The position numbers were made by a program, and so were the translations under genes. The notes under the pieces are model-generated. The model had not been told where the DNA came from, made no database searches, and worked only from the letters and a program-made list of their open reading frames with translations. A stretch of DNA of 64,000 bases from Streptomyces specialis (GTDB lineage Bacteria > Actinomycetota > Actinomycetes > Streptomycetales > Streptomycetaceae). Every line of letters begins with the position of its first letter. The stretch's first letter is position 1. Where the stretch lies: the NCBI RefSeq assembly GCF_001493375.1, contig NZ_LN929755.1, positions 1 through 64,000 on the forward strand, given 5' to 3'. Positions 16,219-24,698 of this stretch are shown here, piece after piece.

Positions 16219-18150
16219 TCAGCTTCCGTACAGCTCCTCGATGTCCTTGGCGTACGCCTCCGTCACCGCTTTGCGCTTGACCTTCAGCGACGGGGTCAGC
16301 AGCCCGTTCTCCTCGGTGAACTCGCCTTCGACAAGGATGAACTTGCGGATGGACTCGGCGCGGGAGACGGCCTCGTTGGCGTAGTCCACGGCCCGCTGCA
16401 CGTCGGCCAGGAGGTCCTTGTCGTGCTTCAGCTCCTCGAACGGCGTGTCCCTGGGGCGCTTGCGGACCGCGAGCCAGTGCTCCAGCGCGTCCTGTTCGAG
16501 GGTGATGAGCGCCCCGATGTAGGCGCGCTGGTCGCCCACGACGACGCACTGGCCGATGGGCGGGCGGCTGCGGAGGCGGTCCTCCAGGACGGCGGGCGAG
16601 ACGTTCTTGCCGCCGTTGGTGATGATGATGTCCTTCTTGCGGCCGGTGATCTTCAGGTACCCGTCGTCGTCCAGGGTGCCCAGGTCGCCGGTGGCGAACC
16701 ACTCGCCGTCCAGGGTTCCGGCGGTCGCCGCCGGGTTGTTCCAGTAGGAGGTGAAGACCGTGCCGCCCTTGATCAGGACCTCGCCGTCGTCGCCGATGCG
16801 GATCGCCATGCCCGGCAGGGGCTGGCCGACCGTGCCGGGCCGGGGGGTGAGCGGCGGGATCAGGGTGGCGGCGGCGGTGGTCTCGGTGAGGCCGTAGCCC
16901 TCGTAGATGATGATGCCGCAGGCGAAGAAGAACAGGTTCAGCCGGGTGTCGAGGGGTGAGCCGCCGCTGATGGCGTAGCTCATCCGGCCGCCGAGGGCGG
17001 CGCGGATGCGGCGGTAGACCAGCAGGTCGTAGAGGAGGCGCGCGGCGGCGAGCCCGAGGCTCGGGCCGGGGCCCTTGCCGAGGTACTTGTTGAGCGCGGC
17101 CTCGCCGTACTTCACGGCGATCCGGTCGGCGCGTTCGAACGACGAGCCGCGGCCGATCTTCTCGGCGGTGGCGCGGCCGGTGTCGTGGATCTTCTCGAAC
17201 AGGGAGGGGACACCGACCAGGAACGTCGGCTTGAACGCGGCCAGTTCGGGGCGCAGTTCGTCGGGCTTGATGCTGGGGCAGTGGCCGATCTCGATGCGCC
17301 CGGCCAGGCAGGCGATCTGGATGGTGCGGCCCAGGATGTGCGCCAGCGGCAGGAACAGCAGCGTCGAGGCGGTCTGCTTGGTGACCTCTTCGAAGACGGG
17401 CTTCAGGAGTTCGACCACGTTCGCGGACTCGGCGTGGAGGTTGGCGTGGGTGAGCACGCAGCCCTTGGGGCGCCCGGTGGTGCCGGAGGTGTAGACGAGG
17501 GTGGCGATCGTGCCGGGGTCCATCGCGGCGCGGCGTTCGGTGACCTCCGCGTCGGCCACGTCCCGGCCGAGCGCGGTGAGCTGGGCCAGCGCCCCGTCGT
17601 CGATCTGCCACAGGCGGGGACGCGGCAGTTCCGCCGGGAGGGCGGATATCGCGGTGTCGGCGGTGGCGGCGTGGTCGGCGTTCTCGACCACGATGAACGC
17701 GGTGCCGGAGTCCCGCAGGATCCACTCGATCTGCTCGGCCGAGGAGGTGGCGTAGATCGGCACGGTCTGGCCGCCCGCCGCCCAGATCGCGAAGTCCAGC
17801 ACGGCCCACTCGTAACAGGTCCGCGCCATCACCGCGACCCGCCCGCCGGGCACCAGACCCGCCGCGATCAGCCCCTTGGCCACATCCGTGACCTCACGCG
17901 CGAACGCCACCGCCGTCACCGGCACATACCGGTCACCGACCTTCCGGCGCACCGCCACACTGCCCGGCGCCTCGGCCGCATTGGTGAACGGGATGTCCGC
18001 GATACTCCCCGACGTCGGCGGAGCCACCAGCGGCGGCACCCGCACCTCACGGACCACCCCGTTCTCACGGATCACTTCCGGCCGGACGCGGGTGGACAGA
18101 TCCCCGCGTTTCTTGGCCCGCCTCATGTCCTGGAGCACCCGCGCGTACAT
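16219..18150 (-). CDS. Long-chain fatty-acid--CoA ligase (FadD15-like)
   Basis: A 643-residue ANL-superfamily enzyme. YTSGTTGRPKG (about residue 218) is the P-loop, GYGLTETTA the A5 motif, WFATGDLG the A7 motif, and ITNGGKNVSPAVLE near the C-terminus contains the hinge and catalytic-lysine region. It would activate fatty acids to acyl-CoA via acyl-AMP in the cytoplasm. ATG at 18150 has AAGGGAG upstream. A perfect CTTACC-N4-GGTAAG palindrome about 50 bp upstream is a likely operator. Divergent from a type-B carboxylesterase, in a region rich in lipases. Confidence 0.92.
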   Translation of the reverse strand: MYARVLQDMRRAKKRGDLSTRVRPEVIRENGVVREVRVPPLVAPPTSGSIADIPFTNAAEAPGSVAVRRKVGDRYVPVTAVAFAREVTDVAKGLIAAGLVPGGRVAVMARTCYEWAVLDFAIWAAGGQTVPIYATSSAEQIEWILRDSGTAFIVVENADHAATADTAISALPAELPRPRLWQIDDGALAQLTALGRDVADAEVTERRAAMDPGTIATLVYTSGTTGRPKGCVLTHANLHAESANVVELLKPVFEEVTKQTASTLLFLPLAHILGRTIQIACLAGRIEIGHCPSIKPDELRPELAAFKPTFLVGVPSLFEKIHDTGRATAEKIGRGSSFERADRIAVKYGEAALNKYLGKGPGPSLGLAAARLLYDLLVYRRIRAALGGRMSYAISGGSPLDTRLNLFFFACGIIIYEGYGLTETTAAATLIPPLTPRPGTVGQPLPGMAIRIGDDGEVLIKGGTVFTSYWNNPAATAGTLDGEWFATGDLGTLDDDGYLKITGRKKDIIITNGGKNVSPAVLEDRLRSRPPIGQCVVVGDQRAYIGALITLEQDALEHWLAVRKRPRDTPFEELKHDKDLLADVQRAVDYANEAVSRAESIRKFILVEGEFTEENGLLTPSLKVKRKAVTEAYAKDIEELYGS

Positions 18151-18197
18151 GTCAGCTCCCTTGCTGGCAGTCTCGCCTCACCCGACTGCTCAGTAGG

Positions 18198-18213
18198 CTT
18201 ACCGTTTGGTAAG
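18198..18213. promoter_or_regulatory. TetR-like operator palindrome
   Basis: cttaccgtttggtaag is a perfect 6+4+6 inverted repeat in the divergent interval between the acyl-CoA ligase and the carboxylesterase. The form fits TetR-family fatty-acid regulators. No TetR gene is adjacent. Confidence 0.45.
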
Positions 18214-18311
18214 AAAAAAGCAATGCCTGTGTCCACTGACGTTGCGTGGGGCCTTTCGTGTGACGGACACCATGCCCGTGCGACCGGTCCGGAGCCCCAT
18301 ATAGCTGTGGT

Positions 18312-19733
18312 ATGCATGGGTCCGTGGATCCCATAGCGCAGACGACGCACGGCGCCGTGCGTGGCAGGACCGGCGACGGTTTCGTTTCCTTCAAGGGCAT
18401 TCCGTACGCGGCCCCGCTCGACGGCCCGGCCCGGTTCGCGGCGCCGGCCGAGCCGGAACGCTGGGACGGCGTCAGGGAGGCGGACCGCTTCAGCGCCGAC
18501 ACCCCGCAGGTCACCCTCTTCCCGGACAGCGCCTCCGCGTGGAGCCCGGACGACTCCACCGACAGCCTGAGCGTCAACGTCTGGACCCCCGACCTCGGCG
18601 GGAGCGGTCTGCCGGTCATGGTCTGGATCTACGGCGGCGCGTACATCCTGGGCACGTCCCGCGCGTCGGACTACGACGGCGCGAACCTCGCCCGGGGCGG
18701 CGTGGTCGTGGTCAGCCTCAACTACCGCGTCGGCTTCGAGGGCTTCGGCTGGCTGCCGGACGCCCCGCGCAACCGGGCGTTCCTCGACCAGCTCGCCGCG
18801 CTGCGCTGGGTGCGCGACAACATCGCGGCGTTCGGCGGCGACCCGGACAACGTGACGGTCTTCGGCGAGTCGGCGGGCGCCGCCTCCATCGCCGCGCTGA
18901 CGGCGGCCGAAGCGGGCCGGGGCCTGTTCCGGCGGGCCATCGGGCAGAGCATCGCGGACGGGTTCCAGACCGAGGACCGCGCGCGGCGCACCGGCGAGCG
19001 CATAGCCGGCGCCCTCGGGGTGCCCCTGACGACGACGGGGTTCGCCGGGGTCGCGTCGGAGGCGATCCACGCCGTGCAGAGCGTCGCCGGGCAGCTCACG
19101 CCCTTCGGGCCGCTCGTCGGCGGCGACGACCTGGTGCCGGAGCTGCCGTGGCGGCGGCTGCGCGGCGACGTGGACCTGATCGCCGGGTTCAACCGCGACG
19201 AGTACGAGCTGTTCGCGCTGTTCGAGACGCCGGAGCGGCAGCTCCCGGCGGCGGCGGCACAACGGCTCGGCCTGCCGCCGGAAGCGCTCGACCAGTACCG
19301 GGCGGCCCACCCGGGCATCTCCGACCGCGACCTGTACGTGCTGATCCTGTCCGACGGCATCTTCCGCATGCCGTCGGTGTGGAGCGCGGCGAACCACCCG
19401 GGCCGGAGCTGGTGCTACGAGCTGACCTGGGCCAGCCCCGCGATGGACGGGGTCCTGAAGGTCTGCCACGCCCTGGACGTCCCGCTGGTCTTCGGCAACC
19501 TGACCGGCCGGCCGCTCGGCGGCCTGCTGCTGGGCGACCCGGCCCCGGCGGAGGCGGAGATCCTGTCGAAGGAAATCCGCAAGGCGTGGATCGCGTTCGC
19601 CACCACCGGCGACCCGGGCTGGCCGGAGTACCGGAAGGGCGAGGCGCTCACGCGCGTCTGGGACCTCCCGGTGTCGGTGGTGTCCGACCCGGTGGCCGCG
19701 TCCCGGCGGATCTGGGAACCCGTAAGCGGCTGA
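18312..19733 (+). CDS. Type-B carboxylesterase/lipase family protein
   Basis: A 473-residue member of the cholinesterase/para-nitrobenzyl esterase family: FKGIPYAAP at the N-terminus, VWIYGGAY for the oxyanion hole, VFGESAGAASI (Ser near residue 187), GFNRDEYELF for the acid loop and KVCHALDVPLVFGN with the catalytic His. No signal peptide. ATG at 18312 is used; a GTG at 18321 (starting VDPIAQ) is also possible and the ribosome site is weak for both. Hydrolyses carboxylic esters; substrate unknown. Confidence 0.87.
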   Translation: MHGSVDPIAQTTHGAVRGRTGDGFVSFKGIPYAAPLDGPARFAAPAEPERWDGVREADRFSADTPQVTLFPDSASAWSPDDSTDSLSVNVWTPDLGGSGLPVMVWIYGGAYILGTSRASDYDGANLARGGVVVVSLNYRVGFEGFGWLPDAPRNRAFLDQLAALRWVRDNIAAFGGDPDNVTVFGESAGAASIAALTAAEAGRGLFRRAIGQSIADGFQTEDRARRTGERIAGALGVPLTTTGFAGVASEAIHAVQSVAGQLTPFGPLVGGDDLVPELPWRRLRGDVDLIAGFNRDEYELFALFETPERQLPAAAAQRLGLPPEALDQYRAAHPGISDRDLYVLILSDGIFRMPSVWSAANHPGRSWCYELTWASPAMDGVLKVCHALDVPLVFGNLTGRPLGGLLLGDPAPAEAEILSKEIRKAWIAFATTGDPGWPEYRKGEALTRVWDLPVSVVSDPVAASRRIWEPVSG

Positions 19734-19745
19734 ACGCTCCCCCGC

Positions 19746-19772
19746 CGTGTCCCCGGGCGCCCCGGGGACACG
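19746..19772. terminator. Hairpin terminator
   Basis: cgtgtccccggg pairs with cccggggacacg around a 3-base loop, between convergent esterase genes. Confidence 0.6.
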
Positions 19773-19782
19773 ACCGCCCGGG

Positions 19783-20727
19783 TCAGACGTGGGCCGCCGC
19801 GGCGAAGGCGCGGACCAGACGCCGGGCCGCGTCGTCGATCGCCTCCTCGGCCCGGGCGAGGACACCGACCTGCGGGAAGAAGCCGTGGAAGACGCCCGGG
19901 TACCGCGTGACGACGGCCTCCACGCCGTCCTCTCGGAGCCGGTGCGCGAAGTGCTCGCCGTCGTCGCGTATCGGGTCGTAGGCGGCGGTGACGACGAACG
20001 CGGGCGGCAGGCCGCTCAGGCTGGGCGCGGTGGCGGGCACGGCGAGCGGGTCGGCGCGGTCGGCCGGGTCCCGCAGGTACTGGTCCCAGAACCACAGGAC
20101 GTCCCCGGTGGTGAGCAGCGGCCCGTCGGCGTAGGCGGTCCAGGAGGGGCGCGGCACGGCGTACTCCGTGGCCGGGTAGACCAGTAACTGGAAGACGGGG
20201 AGCGGCTCCCCCAGGTCGCGGGCGAGGAGACAGACGGCGGCGGCGAGGTTCGCGCCCGCGCTGTCGCCGCCTATGGCTATCCGTCCGGCGTCGGCGCCGA
20301 GCGCGGCGGCGTGGCCGGCGACCCACGTCAGGGCGGCGTGGCAATCCTCCAGCGGCTCGGGGAACTTGTGCTCGGGCGCGAGCCCGTACTCGACCGACAG
20401 CACCAGGCAGCCGGCCCGGTTCGCCAGTGTCCGGCACAGGGGGTCCACCCGGTCCACGCCGCCGAGCGTCCAGCCGCCGCCGTGGAGGTAGACCAGCACC
20501 GGCAGCCCGTCCCCGGGGCACGGCCGGTACAGCCTCACCGGGACCTGTCGCCCGGCGGGTCCCGGCACCACATGCTCGGTGACCCGGTGCACGGGCGGCG
20601 GCGGGGTCGCGGCGGCGTGCGCGCGGGTCCAGGCGCGGGCGCCCGCGACGCCCAACTCGTGCAGCGGGCGCGGCAGAAGCACCTTCAGCAGGTCGGCCGC
20701 CGCCTGCGCGTCGGGATCGAGATCCAC
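19783..20727 (-). CDS. Alpha/beta hydrolase, hormone-sensitive lipase (HSL) family
   Basis: A 314-residue esterase: YLHGGGWTLG (about residue 82) is the HSL oxyanion motif, GGDSAGANLAA (about 154) the nucleophile elbow, AAYDPIRDDG the acid and FHGFFP the His. The GTG at 20727 has GGAGGAA directly upstream. Cytoplasmic. Acts on short-chain esters by family. Confidence 0.88.
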   Translation of the reverse strand: MDLDPDAQAAADLLKVLLPRPLHELGVAGARAWTRAHAAATPPPPVHRVTEHVVPGPAGRQVPVRLYRPCPGDGLPVLVYLHGGGWTLGGVDRVDPLCRTLANRAGCLVLSVEYGLAPEHKFPEPLEDCHAALTWVAGHAAALGADAGRIAIGGDSAGANLAAAVCLLARDLGEPLPVFQLLVYPATEYAVPRPSWTAYADGPLLTTGDVLWFWDQYLRDPADRADPLAVPATAPSLSGLPPAFVVTAAYDPIRDDGEHFAHRLREDGVEAVVTRYPGVFHGFFPQVGVLARAEEAIDDAARRLVRAFAAAAHV

Positions 20728-20817
20728 GGTTCCTCCCGGGGGTCGGGGGCGGGACGTTCCGCCCTCACCCGGGACCGTGACCCCGCCCGGCGCCCGGAAA
20801 ACTCCGCCGGGCCCATC

Positions 20818-20881
20818 CCTCACGGGATGCCGTCCTCACGGGATGCCGTCCTCGCGGGACGCCGTCCTCGCGGGACGCCGC
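20818..20881. repeat. Four tandem 16-bp repeats
   Basis: Four contiguous copies of cctcacgggatgccgt, two with A/T variants changed to cctcgcgggacgccgt, lie upstream of the HSL-family esterase and downstream of the AIM24 gene. Each unit can form a small ACGG/CCGT hairpin. Confidence 0.8.
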
Positions 20882-20913
20882 ACGCGCGGGCGCGGTCACG
20901 GGCCGGCCGGGGC

Positions 20914-21585
20914 TCACTTCTCCGCGGGCGGCTGCTGCTCGCTGGGCTGGACGACGACGAACCCGTCGCCCTGGAGCATGAGCTGGAACGCCTCGCCCGA
21001 GCCGCCGCGCAGCATCGACTTGAGACTCTGGCCGCGGTGCAGCGAGGTCCGCAGGTGGCTGGTCCAGCCGACGACCGCGTCGGTGTCGACGTAGACCGGC
21101 GCCTGCGAGGTGACCGGGATGACGATCGGCTCGCCGTCGGAGATGAGACCGATCCGGCCCTGCCCGGCGAACTGGCAGTTGAACAGCCCGCCGCCGGCCA
21201 TCCCGGCGCCGCTCACCATCTTGATGTCGTAGCTGAGCGTCGGATCGAAGCACAGCACGTTGCGCCCGTTGATGGTGAGCGCGTCCTGCGGCTCCAGCTC
21301 GATGACGAAACAGCTCTGCGCGTTGTGCGCGAACCACACCTCCCCCTGGCCGCGCACGGCCATCAGGGAGAGCCCCTCGCCGGTGACGGCGCGCTTCAGG
21401 AAGTTCCCCACCCCCTGGGACTTCACCTCGAACTGGAGATTGCCGCGGTAGGCCACCATCGAACCCTGGCGGGCGTGGCACTCGCCGTTGACGACGTACC
21501 TGATCGCCTTGGAGTGCTGGAGGGACATCCCGGAGGCGGTGGCGGCCTGCGCCTGGTACTCGGTTTTGAAGAGATCGCTTCGCAC
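20914..21585 (-). CDS. AIM24 family protein
   Basis: A 223-residue TRAP-like beta-roll protein of the AIM24/TIGR00266 family: MSLQHSKAIRYVVNGE at the N-terminus, YRGNLQFEVKSQG, then repeated short beta-strand segments such as MAGGGLFNCQFAGQGRIGL and the conserved YVDTDAVVGW. Molecular function in bacteria is unknown; Streptomyces carry several copies. ATG at 21585. No operon partner; the SDR gene lies 68 bp upstream on the same strand. Confidence 0.87.
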   Translation of the reverse strand: MRSDLFKTEYQAQAATASGMSLQHSKAIRYVVNGECHARQGSMVAYRGNLQFEVKSQGVGNFLKRAVTGEGLSLMAVRGQGEVWFAHNAQSCFVIELEPQDALTINGRNVLCFDPTLSYDIKMVSGAGMAGGGLFNCQFAGQGRIGLISDGEPIVIPVTSQAPVYVDTDAVVGWTSHLRTSLHRGQSLKSMLRGGSGEAFQLMLQGDGFVVVQPSEQQPPAEK

Positions 21586-21652
21586 GGCGCGATCATAGGG
21601 GTTAACCCGTTCGAGTGAGCACGAATCGCCCGGCCGACCGCGCCGCGGTGTC

Positions 21653-22468
21653 TCAGCGGAGGGTGATCACATTGCCGGTGACGAGTGCCGCCTCGTCGGA
21701 GGTGAGGAACGCGATCGTCTTGGCGACCTCGGCCGGATCCGCGACGTGGAACGTCGCGGGGCTCGACGCGACGAACTCACGTACCTCGTCCGTGACCCAG
21801 CCGGTGTCGGTCACGGGCGGGTGCACCACGTTGGCGGTGATGCCCAGGCCCGCCAGCTCGGCGGCGGCCGACAGGGTGTAGTTGGTCTGCGCGGCCTTGG
21901 CGGCGCCGTAGGACACCTCGCCGGGGAAGCCCAGCTCGCCGCCCGAGGTCAGGCCCACGATCCGGCCCCAGTCCGCGCCGCGCGCCCGGTGGCGGCGGGC
22001 GAGTTCGCCGATCAGCAGCGCCGGCGCGAGCGCGTCCACGGCGAACTGCCGGGACCAGGTCGCGGGGGTGACGGGTCGCAGCGGCCGGTCGAACCGGTCC
22101 ACCGGATCGGGGGTGAAGGTGTCCTGGATCCACCCCGACGCGTTGTTGACGAGGATGTCGACCGGCCCGAGGCGGTCCTCGGCGACATCGAAGAGCCGCT
22201 CCGGGACGGCCGGATCACTGAGGTCCGCCTCGCACGCCTCGGCCCGCCCGCCGGCCCGCCGGATCTCCTCGGCCACCACGTTCCCGTCGACGGAACGCTC
22301 CCGGTGGTACCGGTCGCCGTCCTCCGCCTCGCCCGGGGCGGGCAGCCGCAGGTAGGCGCAGAGCACCGCGACCCCCCGGGCGGCGAGCAGCTTCGCCGTC
22401 GCGGCCCCGATCCCCTGGTTCGCCCCGGTGACGATCGCGACATGACTGGACTTCGATCCGGTTCGCAC
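21653..22468 (-). CDS. Short-chain dehydrogenase/reductase
   Basis: A 271-residue Rossmann oxidoreductase with TGANQGIG cofactor loop, NNAS, LTSGG and YGAAKAA (catalytic Tyr-x-x-x-Lys) and the C-terminal VTGNVITL. Resembles 3-oxoacyl-ACP-reductase-like SDRs with an insertion around residues 38-60 (APGEAEDGDRYHRE). The GTG at 22468 lacks a clear ribosome site and a slightly later start cannot be excluded. Substrate unknown. Confidence 0.82.
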   Translation of the reverse strand: MRTGSKSSHVAIVTGANQGIGAATAKLLAARGVAVLCAYLRLPAPGEAEDGDRYHRERSVDGNVVAEEIRRAGGRAEACEADLSDPAVPERLFDVAEDRLGPVDILVNNASGWIQDTFTPDPVDRFDRPLRPVTPATWSRQFAVDALAPALLIGELARRHRARGADWGRIVGLTSGGELGFPGEVSYGAAKAAQTNYTLSAAAELAGLGITANVVHPPVTDTGWVTDEVREFVASSPATFHVADPAEVAKTIAFLTSDEAALVTGNVITLR

Positions 22469-22531
22469 CCGTCAGTAGTAGCAAAGTGAGCGGGCCTGGG
22501 GCAGGCGATTACCCGTTCCGGCGTCCGGAGG

Positions 22532-22560
22532 CACCGGGGCGGGGGTCGCCCGCCCCGGTG
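22532..22560. terminator. Hairpin terminator
   Basis: caccggggcggg pairs with cccgccccggtg around a 5-base loop, downstream of the antigen-85-like esterase gene transcribed leftward. Confidence 0.55.
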
Positions 22561-22582
22561 GGCTGTGCGGCTCGGGGGTGGG

Positions 22583-23572
22583 TCAGGCTTTGCGGAGGCG
22601 GGCGATGATGCCGTCGATGTCGATGGCGAACATGTCCGGGCGGAAGACGTGGCCGCCGGGCCGTTCGTGTCCCTCGTGGGGGATGCCGGCGTTGGTGAGG
22701 AGAGTGCGGAACTCCCGCTGCCCCGCGAGGACTTGCGTCTCCTGAACGGTGTCGAACCAGTCGACCGGTTCGGGGCTGGTGCCGGCGACCAGGAAGATCC
22801 GCTTGTTGCGGTAACTCTCCAGGCGCTCCACCGGGTTGTCCGCGCTGACCCGGGCCTCGTCCCAGAACGGCGCGCCGTAGACCGTGCCGCCCGCCAGGTC
22901 CACGGTCGCGGAGGACAGGTTGGCCCAGTGGACGACCAGGCCGCCGTCGCGGCGCAGGCTGGCCGGGCCGGAGTAGGCGCTGACCGAGGCGAAGTGGCCG
23001 TAGTACTTGGCCGCGTACTTCAAGGCGCCGAAGCCGCCCATCGAGAACCCGGCGACGGCGCGCCCGTCGTACTCGGCGTACGTCCGGAAGTTGGCCTCGA
23101 TCCACGGCCTCAACTGGTCGATGTGGAACGTTTCCCAGTTCCGCGGGCCGGTGTTGGAGCTGACCGGGTTCGAGTACCAGCCGGCGTGGCCGCCGTCGGG
23201 CATCACGACGATGATCGGCTTGCCGGCGGTCAGCTCGCGGATGCCCAGGCGGTCGAAGGAGATGAAGTCCGCGCCGGTGCCGCCGCCGTGGAACAGGTAG
23301 AGGACGGGGTACGTGCGCCCGCTGGTGTGATAGCCGTCCGGGAGCAGGACGTTGACGCCGGGGTCCCACTCGATCGCGTCGGTCGCGAACCGGTAGTACC
23401 ACATGCGGGCGTCGCTCTCGTTGCGGTCCACGATGCGCAGCCCGTGGCCGTCCTGCACCGCGTTGGCGGCCGACGCCGTCCCGAGGATGGTCGCGCCGCT
23501 GAGGGCCGTCGCGGCGGTGATCCCGCCGGCCGCGCGCAGCAGACCTCTGCGGGTGGGGTGATAGATGTTCAC
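22583..23572 (-). CDS. Secreted esterase, antigen 85/esterase D family
   Basis: A 329-residue hydrolase with twin-arginine leader (TRRGLLRAAGGITA, cleavage near ASAANA). VLYLFHGGGTGADF, VAGFSMGGFGAL (nucleophile Ser) and GHERPGGHVFRP (His) define the fold. GTG at 23572 preferred because AGGAG lies 8 bp upstream. Same family as 14100-15035 but only moderately similar. A perfect 15-bp palindrome at 23633-23647 in its upstream region may be its operator. Extracellular ester hydrolysis or acyl transfer. Confidence 0.86.
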   Translation of the reverse strand: MNIYHPTRRGLLRAAGGITAATALSGATILGTASAANAVQDGHGLRIVDRNESDARMWYYRFATDAIEWDPGVNVLLPDGYHTSGRTYPVLYLFHGGGTGADFISFDRLGIRELTAGKPIIVVMPDGGHAGWYSNPVSSNTGPRNWETFHIDQLRPWIEANFRTYAEYDGRAVAGFSMGGFGALKYAAKYYGHFASVSAYSGPASLRRDGGLVVHWANLSSATVDLAGGTVYGAPFWDEARVSADNPVERLESYRNKRIFLVAGTSPEPVDWFDTVQETQVLAGQREFRTLLTNAGIPHEGHERPGGHVFRPDMFAIDIDGIIARLRKA

Positions 23573-23632
23573 GATGCTCTCCTGGTCAGGAAGTTGCACG
23601 CTCTCGACCGCGACGACGCGGCCGCCGACCAA

Positions 23633-23647
23633 GATAATGGCATTATC
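23633..23647. promoter_or_regulatory. Operator-like palindrome GATAATG-G-CATTATC
   Basis: A perfect 7+1+7 inverted repeat in the divergent interval between the secreted esterase and the MerR-family regulator, AT-rich against a high-GC background. Confidence 0.5.
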
Positions 23648-23710
23648 CGACTGGCGTCTCCCCCACTGCTGGTGAAAGCGCGGTCACTTCACGTTCTCCG
23701 CAGAACGAGC

Positions 23711-23742
23711 TTGACCTTTACGTAACGTCAACTTCTACCGTT
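23711..23742 (+). promoter_or_regulatory. MerR-type promoter of the TipA-like gene
   Basis: -35 TTGACC (23711-23716) and a -10-like TACCGT (23737-23742) are about 20 bp apart, the elongated spacing of MerR-activated promoters. TTGAC and GTCAA form the dyad inside the spacer. The ATG is at 23749, so the transcript is probably leaderless or nearly so, which fits autoregulation. Confidence 0.6.
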
Positions 23743-23748
23743 CTTCTC

Positions 23749-24495
23749 ATGGAGTGGTCGATCCAGGACATCGCGCGGCGCGCCGGCACCACGAGCCGGA
23801 CGCTGCGGCACTACGACGATCTGGGCCTGCTCGTTCCGAGCCGGGTCGGGGCCAACGGCTACCGCTACTACGGCCAGGACGAGCTCGTGCGTCTCCAGCG
23901 GATCCTCCTGCTGCGGCAGCTCGGACTCTCGCTGCCCGCCATCGCCGAGGTCCTGGCGGGACAGCGGGAGACCGCCGCCGCCCTGCGGACGCACCTGGAG
24001 CTGCTGGAGCGGGAACGCGAGCGCATCGGCCGGCAGATCGCCGCGGTGCGGACCACTCTCGACAAGACGACGAGAGGAGAACGGCTCATGCCGGAGGAAG
24101 TACTCGACGGGTTCGACCACACCGAGTACGAGCAGGAGGTCACCGAACGCTGGGGCCGCGACGCCTACGTCAACGGCGACCGCTGGTGGCGGTCCCTGAC
24201 GGAGGACGAGAAGCGGGACTTCAAGGCGGAACAGGCCGCGATCTCCGCCGACTTCGCCTCGGCGTTCCGGGCCGGGAAGGCACCGGACGACGACACGGTG
24301 CAGGACATCGCCCGCCGCCACTGCGACTGGCTGTCCGGCCCGGTCCGCGTCAGCCGCTCGTACGTCATCGGGCTGGGCGAACTCTACGTCGCCGACCCCC
24401 GGTTCACCACCCTGTACGACCAGCACACCCCGGGCACGGCCGAGTTCGTCCGCGACGCCCTGACGGTCTACGCGGAGCGGCACCTGACCGACTGA
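23749..24495 (+). CDS. MerR-family regulator with TipAS ligand-binding domain
   Basis: A 248-residue protein: N-terminal MerR HTH (SIQDIARRAGTTSRTLRHYD, residues 4-23, then NGYRYYGQDE), a coiled-coil linker (about 80-110) and a C-terminal TipAS-type domain (EQEVTERWG, WWRSLTEDEK). TipA proteins of Streptomyces bind thiopeptide antibiotics and activate their own promoter. An internal ATG at 24088 with AGAGGAGA upstream would give a 135-residue stand-alone ligand-binding domain, as TipAS is made from tipA mRNA. Ligand unknown. Confidence 0.87.
   Translation: MEWSIQDIARRAGTTSRTLRHYDDLGLLVPSRVGANGYRYYGQDELVRLQRILLLRQLGLSLPAIAEVLAGQRETAAALRTHLELLERERERIGRQIAAVRTTLDKTTRGERLMPEEVLDGFDHTEYEQEVTERWGRDAYVNGDRWWRSLTEDEKRDFKAEQAAISADFASAFRAGKAPDDDTVQDIARRHCDWLSGPVRVSRSYVIGLGELYVADPRFTTLYDQHTPGTAEFVRDALTVYAERHLTD
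24088..24495 (+). CDS. Nested in-frame TipAS-like product (internal start)
   Basis: Same frame as the MerR gene. The ATG at 24088 is preceded by AGAGGAGA at ideal spacing, inside the linker between DNA-binding and ligand domains. In S. lividans tipA an analogous internal start makes abundant TipAS. Inferred by analogy; the product would be the 135-residue C-terminal domain. Confidence 0.5.
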   Translation: MPEEVLDGFDHTEYEQEVTERWGRDAYVNGDRWWRSLTEDEKRDFKAEQAAISADFASAFRAGKAPDDDTVQDIARRHCDWLSGPVRVSRSYVIGLGELYVADPRFTTLYDQHTPGTAEFVRDALTVYAERHLTD

Positions 24496-24574
24496 CGAGG
24501 GGACACCACCAACCGGCAACCGGCGGGGGCGGCGGACCCTGGCTCCTCGTACGGGGGCACGCACGGAGTCACTC

Positions 24575-24611
24575 GCTGTTCCCCCGGCGGAGGCCAGGAG
24601 TACCGTCCTGA
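24575..24611 (+). promoter_or_regulatory. Promoter block shared with the second XRE-TPR gene
   Basis: gctgttcc (24575-24582) and taccgtcctga (24601-24611) recur with the same order and spacing (26005-26012 and 26030-26040) before the paralogous gene at 26067, suggesting common control. Confidence 0.4.
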
Positions 24612-24698
24612 GTGCTACCGCAGGACAACGATGGAGACCAGCATGCCCGAGGGCACTCCCCCGCACCTCATCATGTCCGGACGACCGGTGAGGTGACG

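Noticed and set aside
20818..20881. CRISPR-like array
   Set aside because: Units are directly contiguous with no spacers and there are no cas genes.
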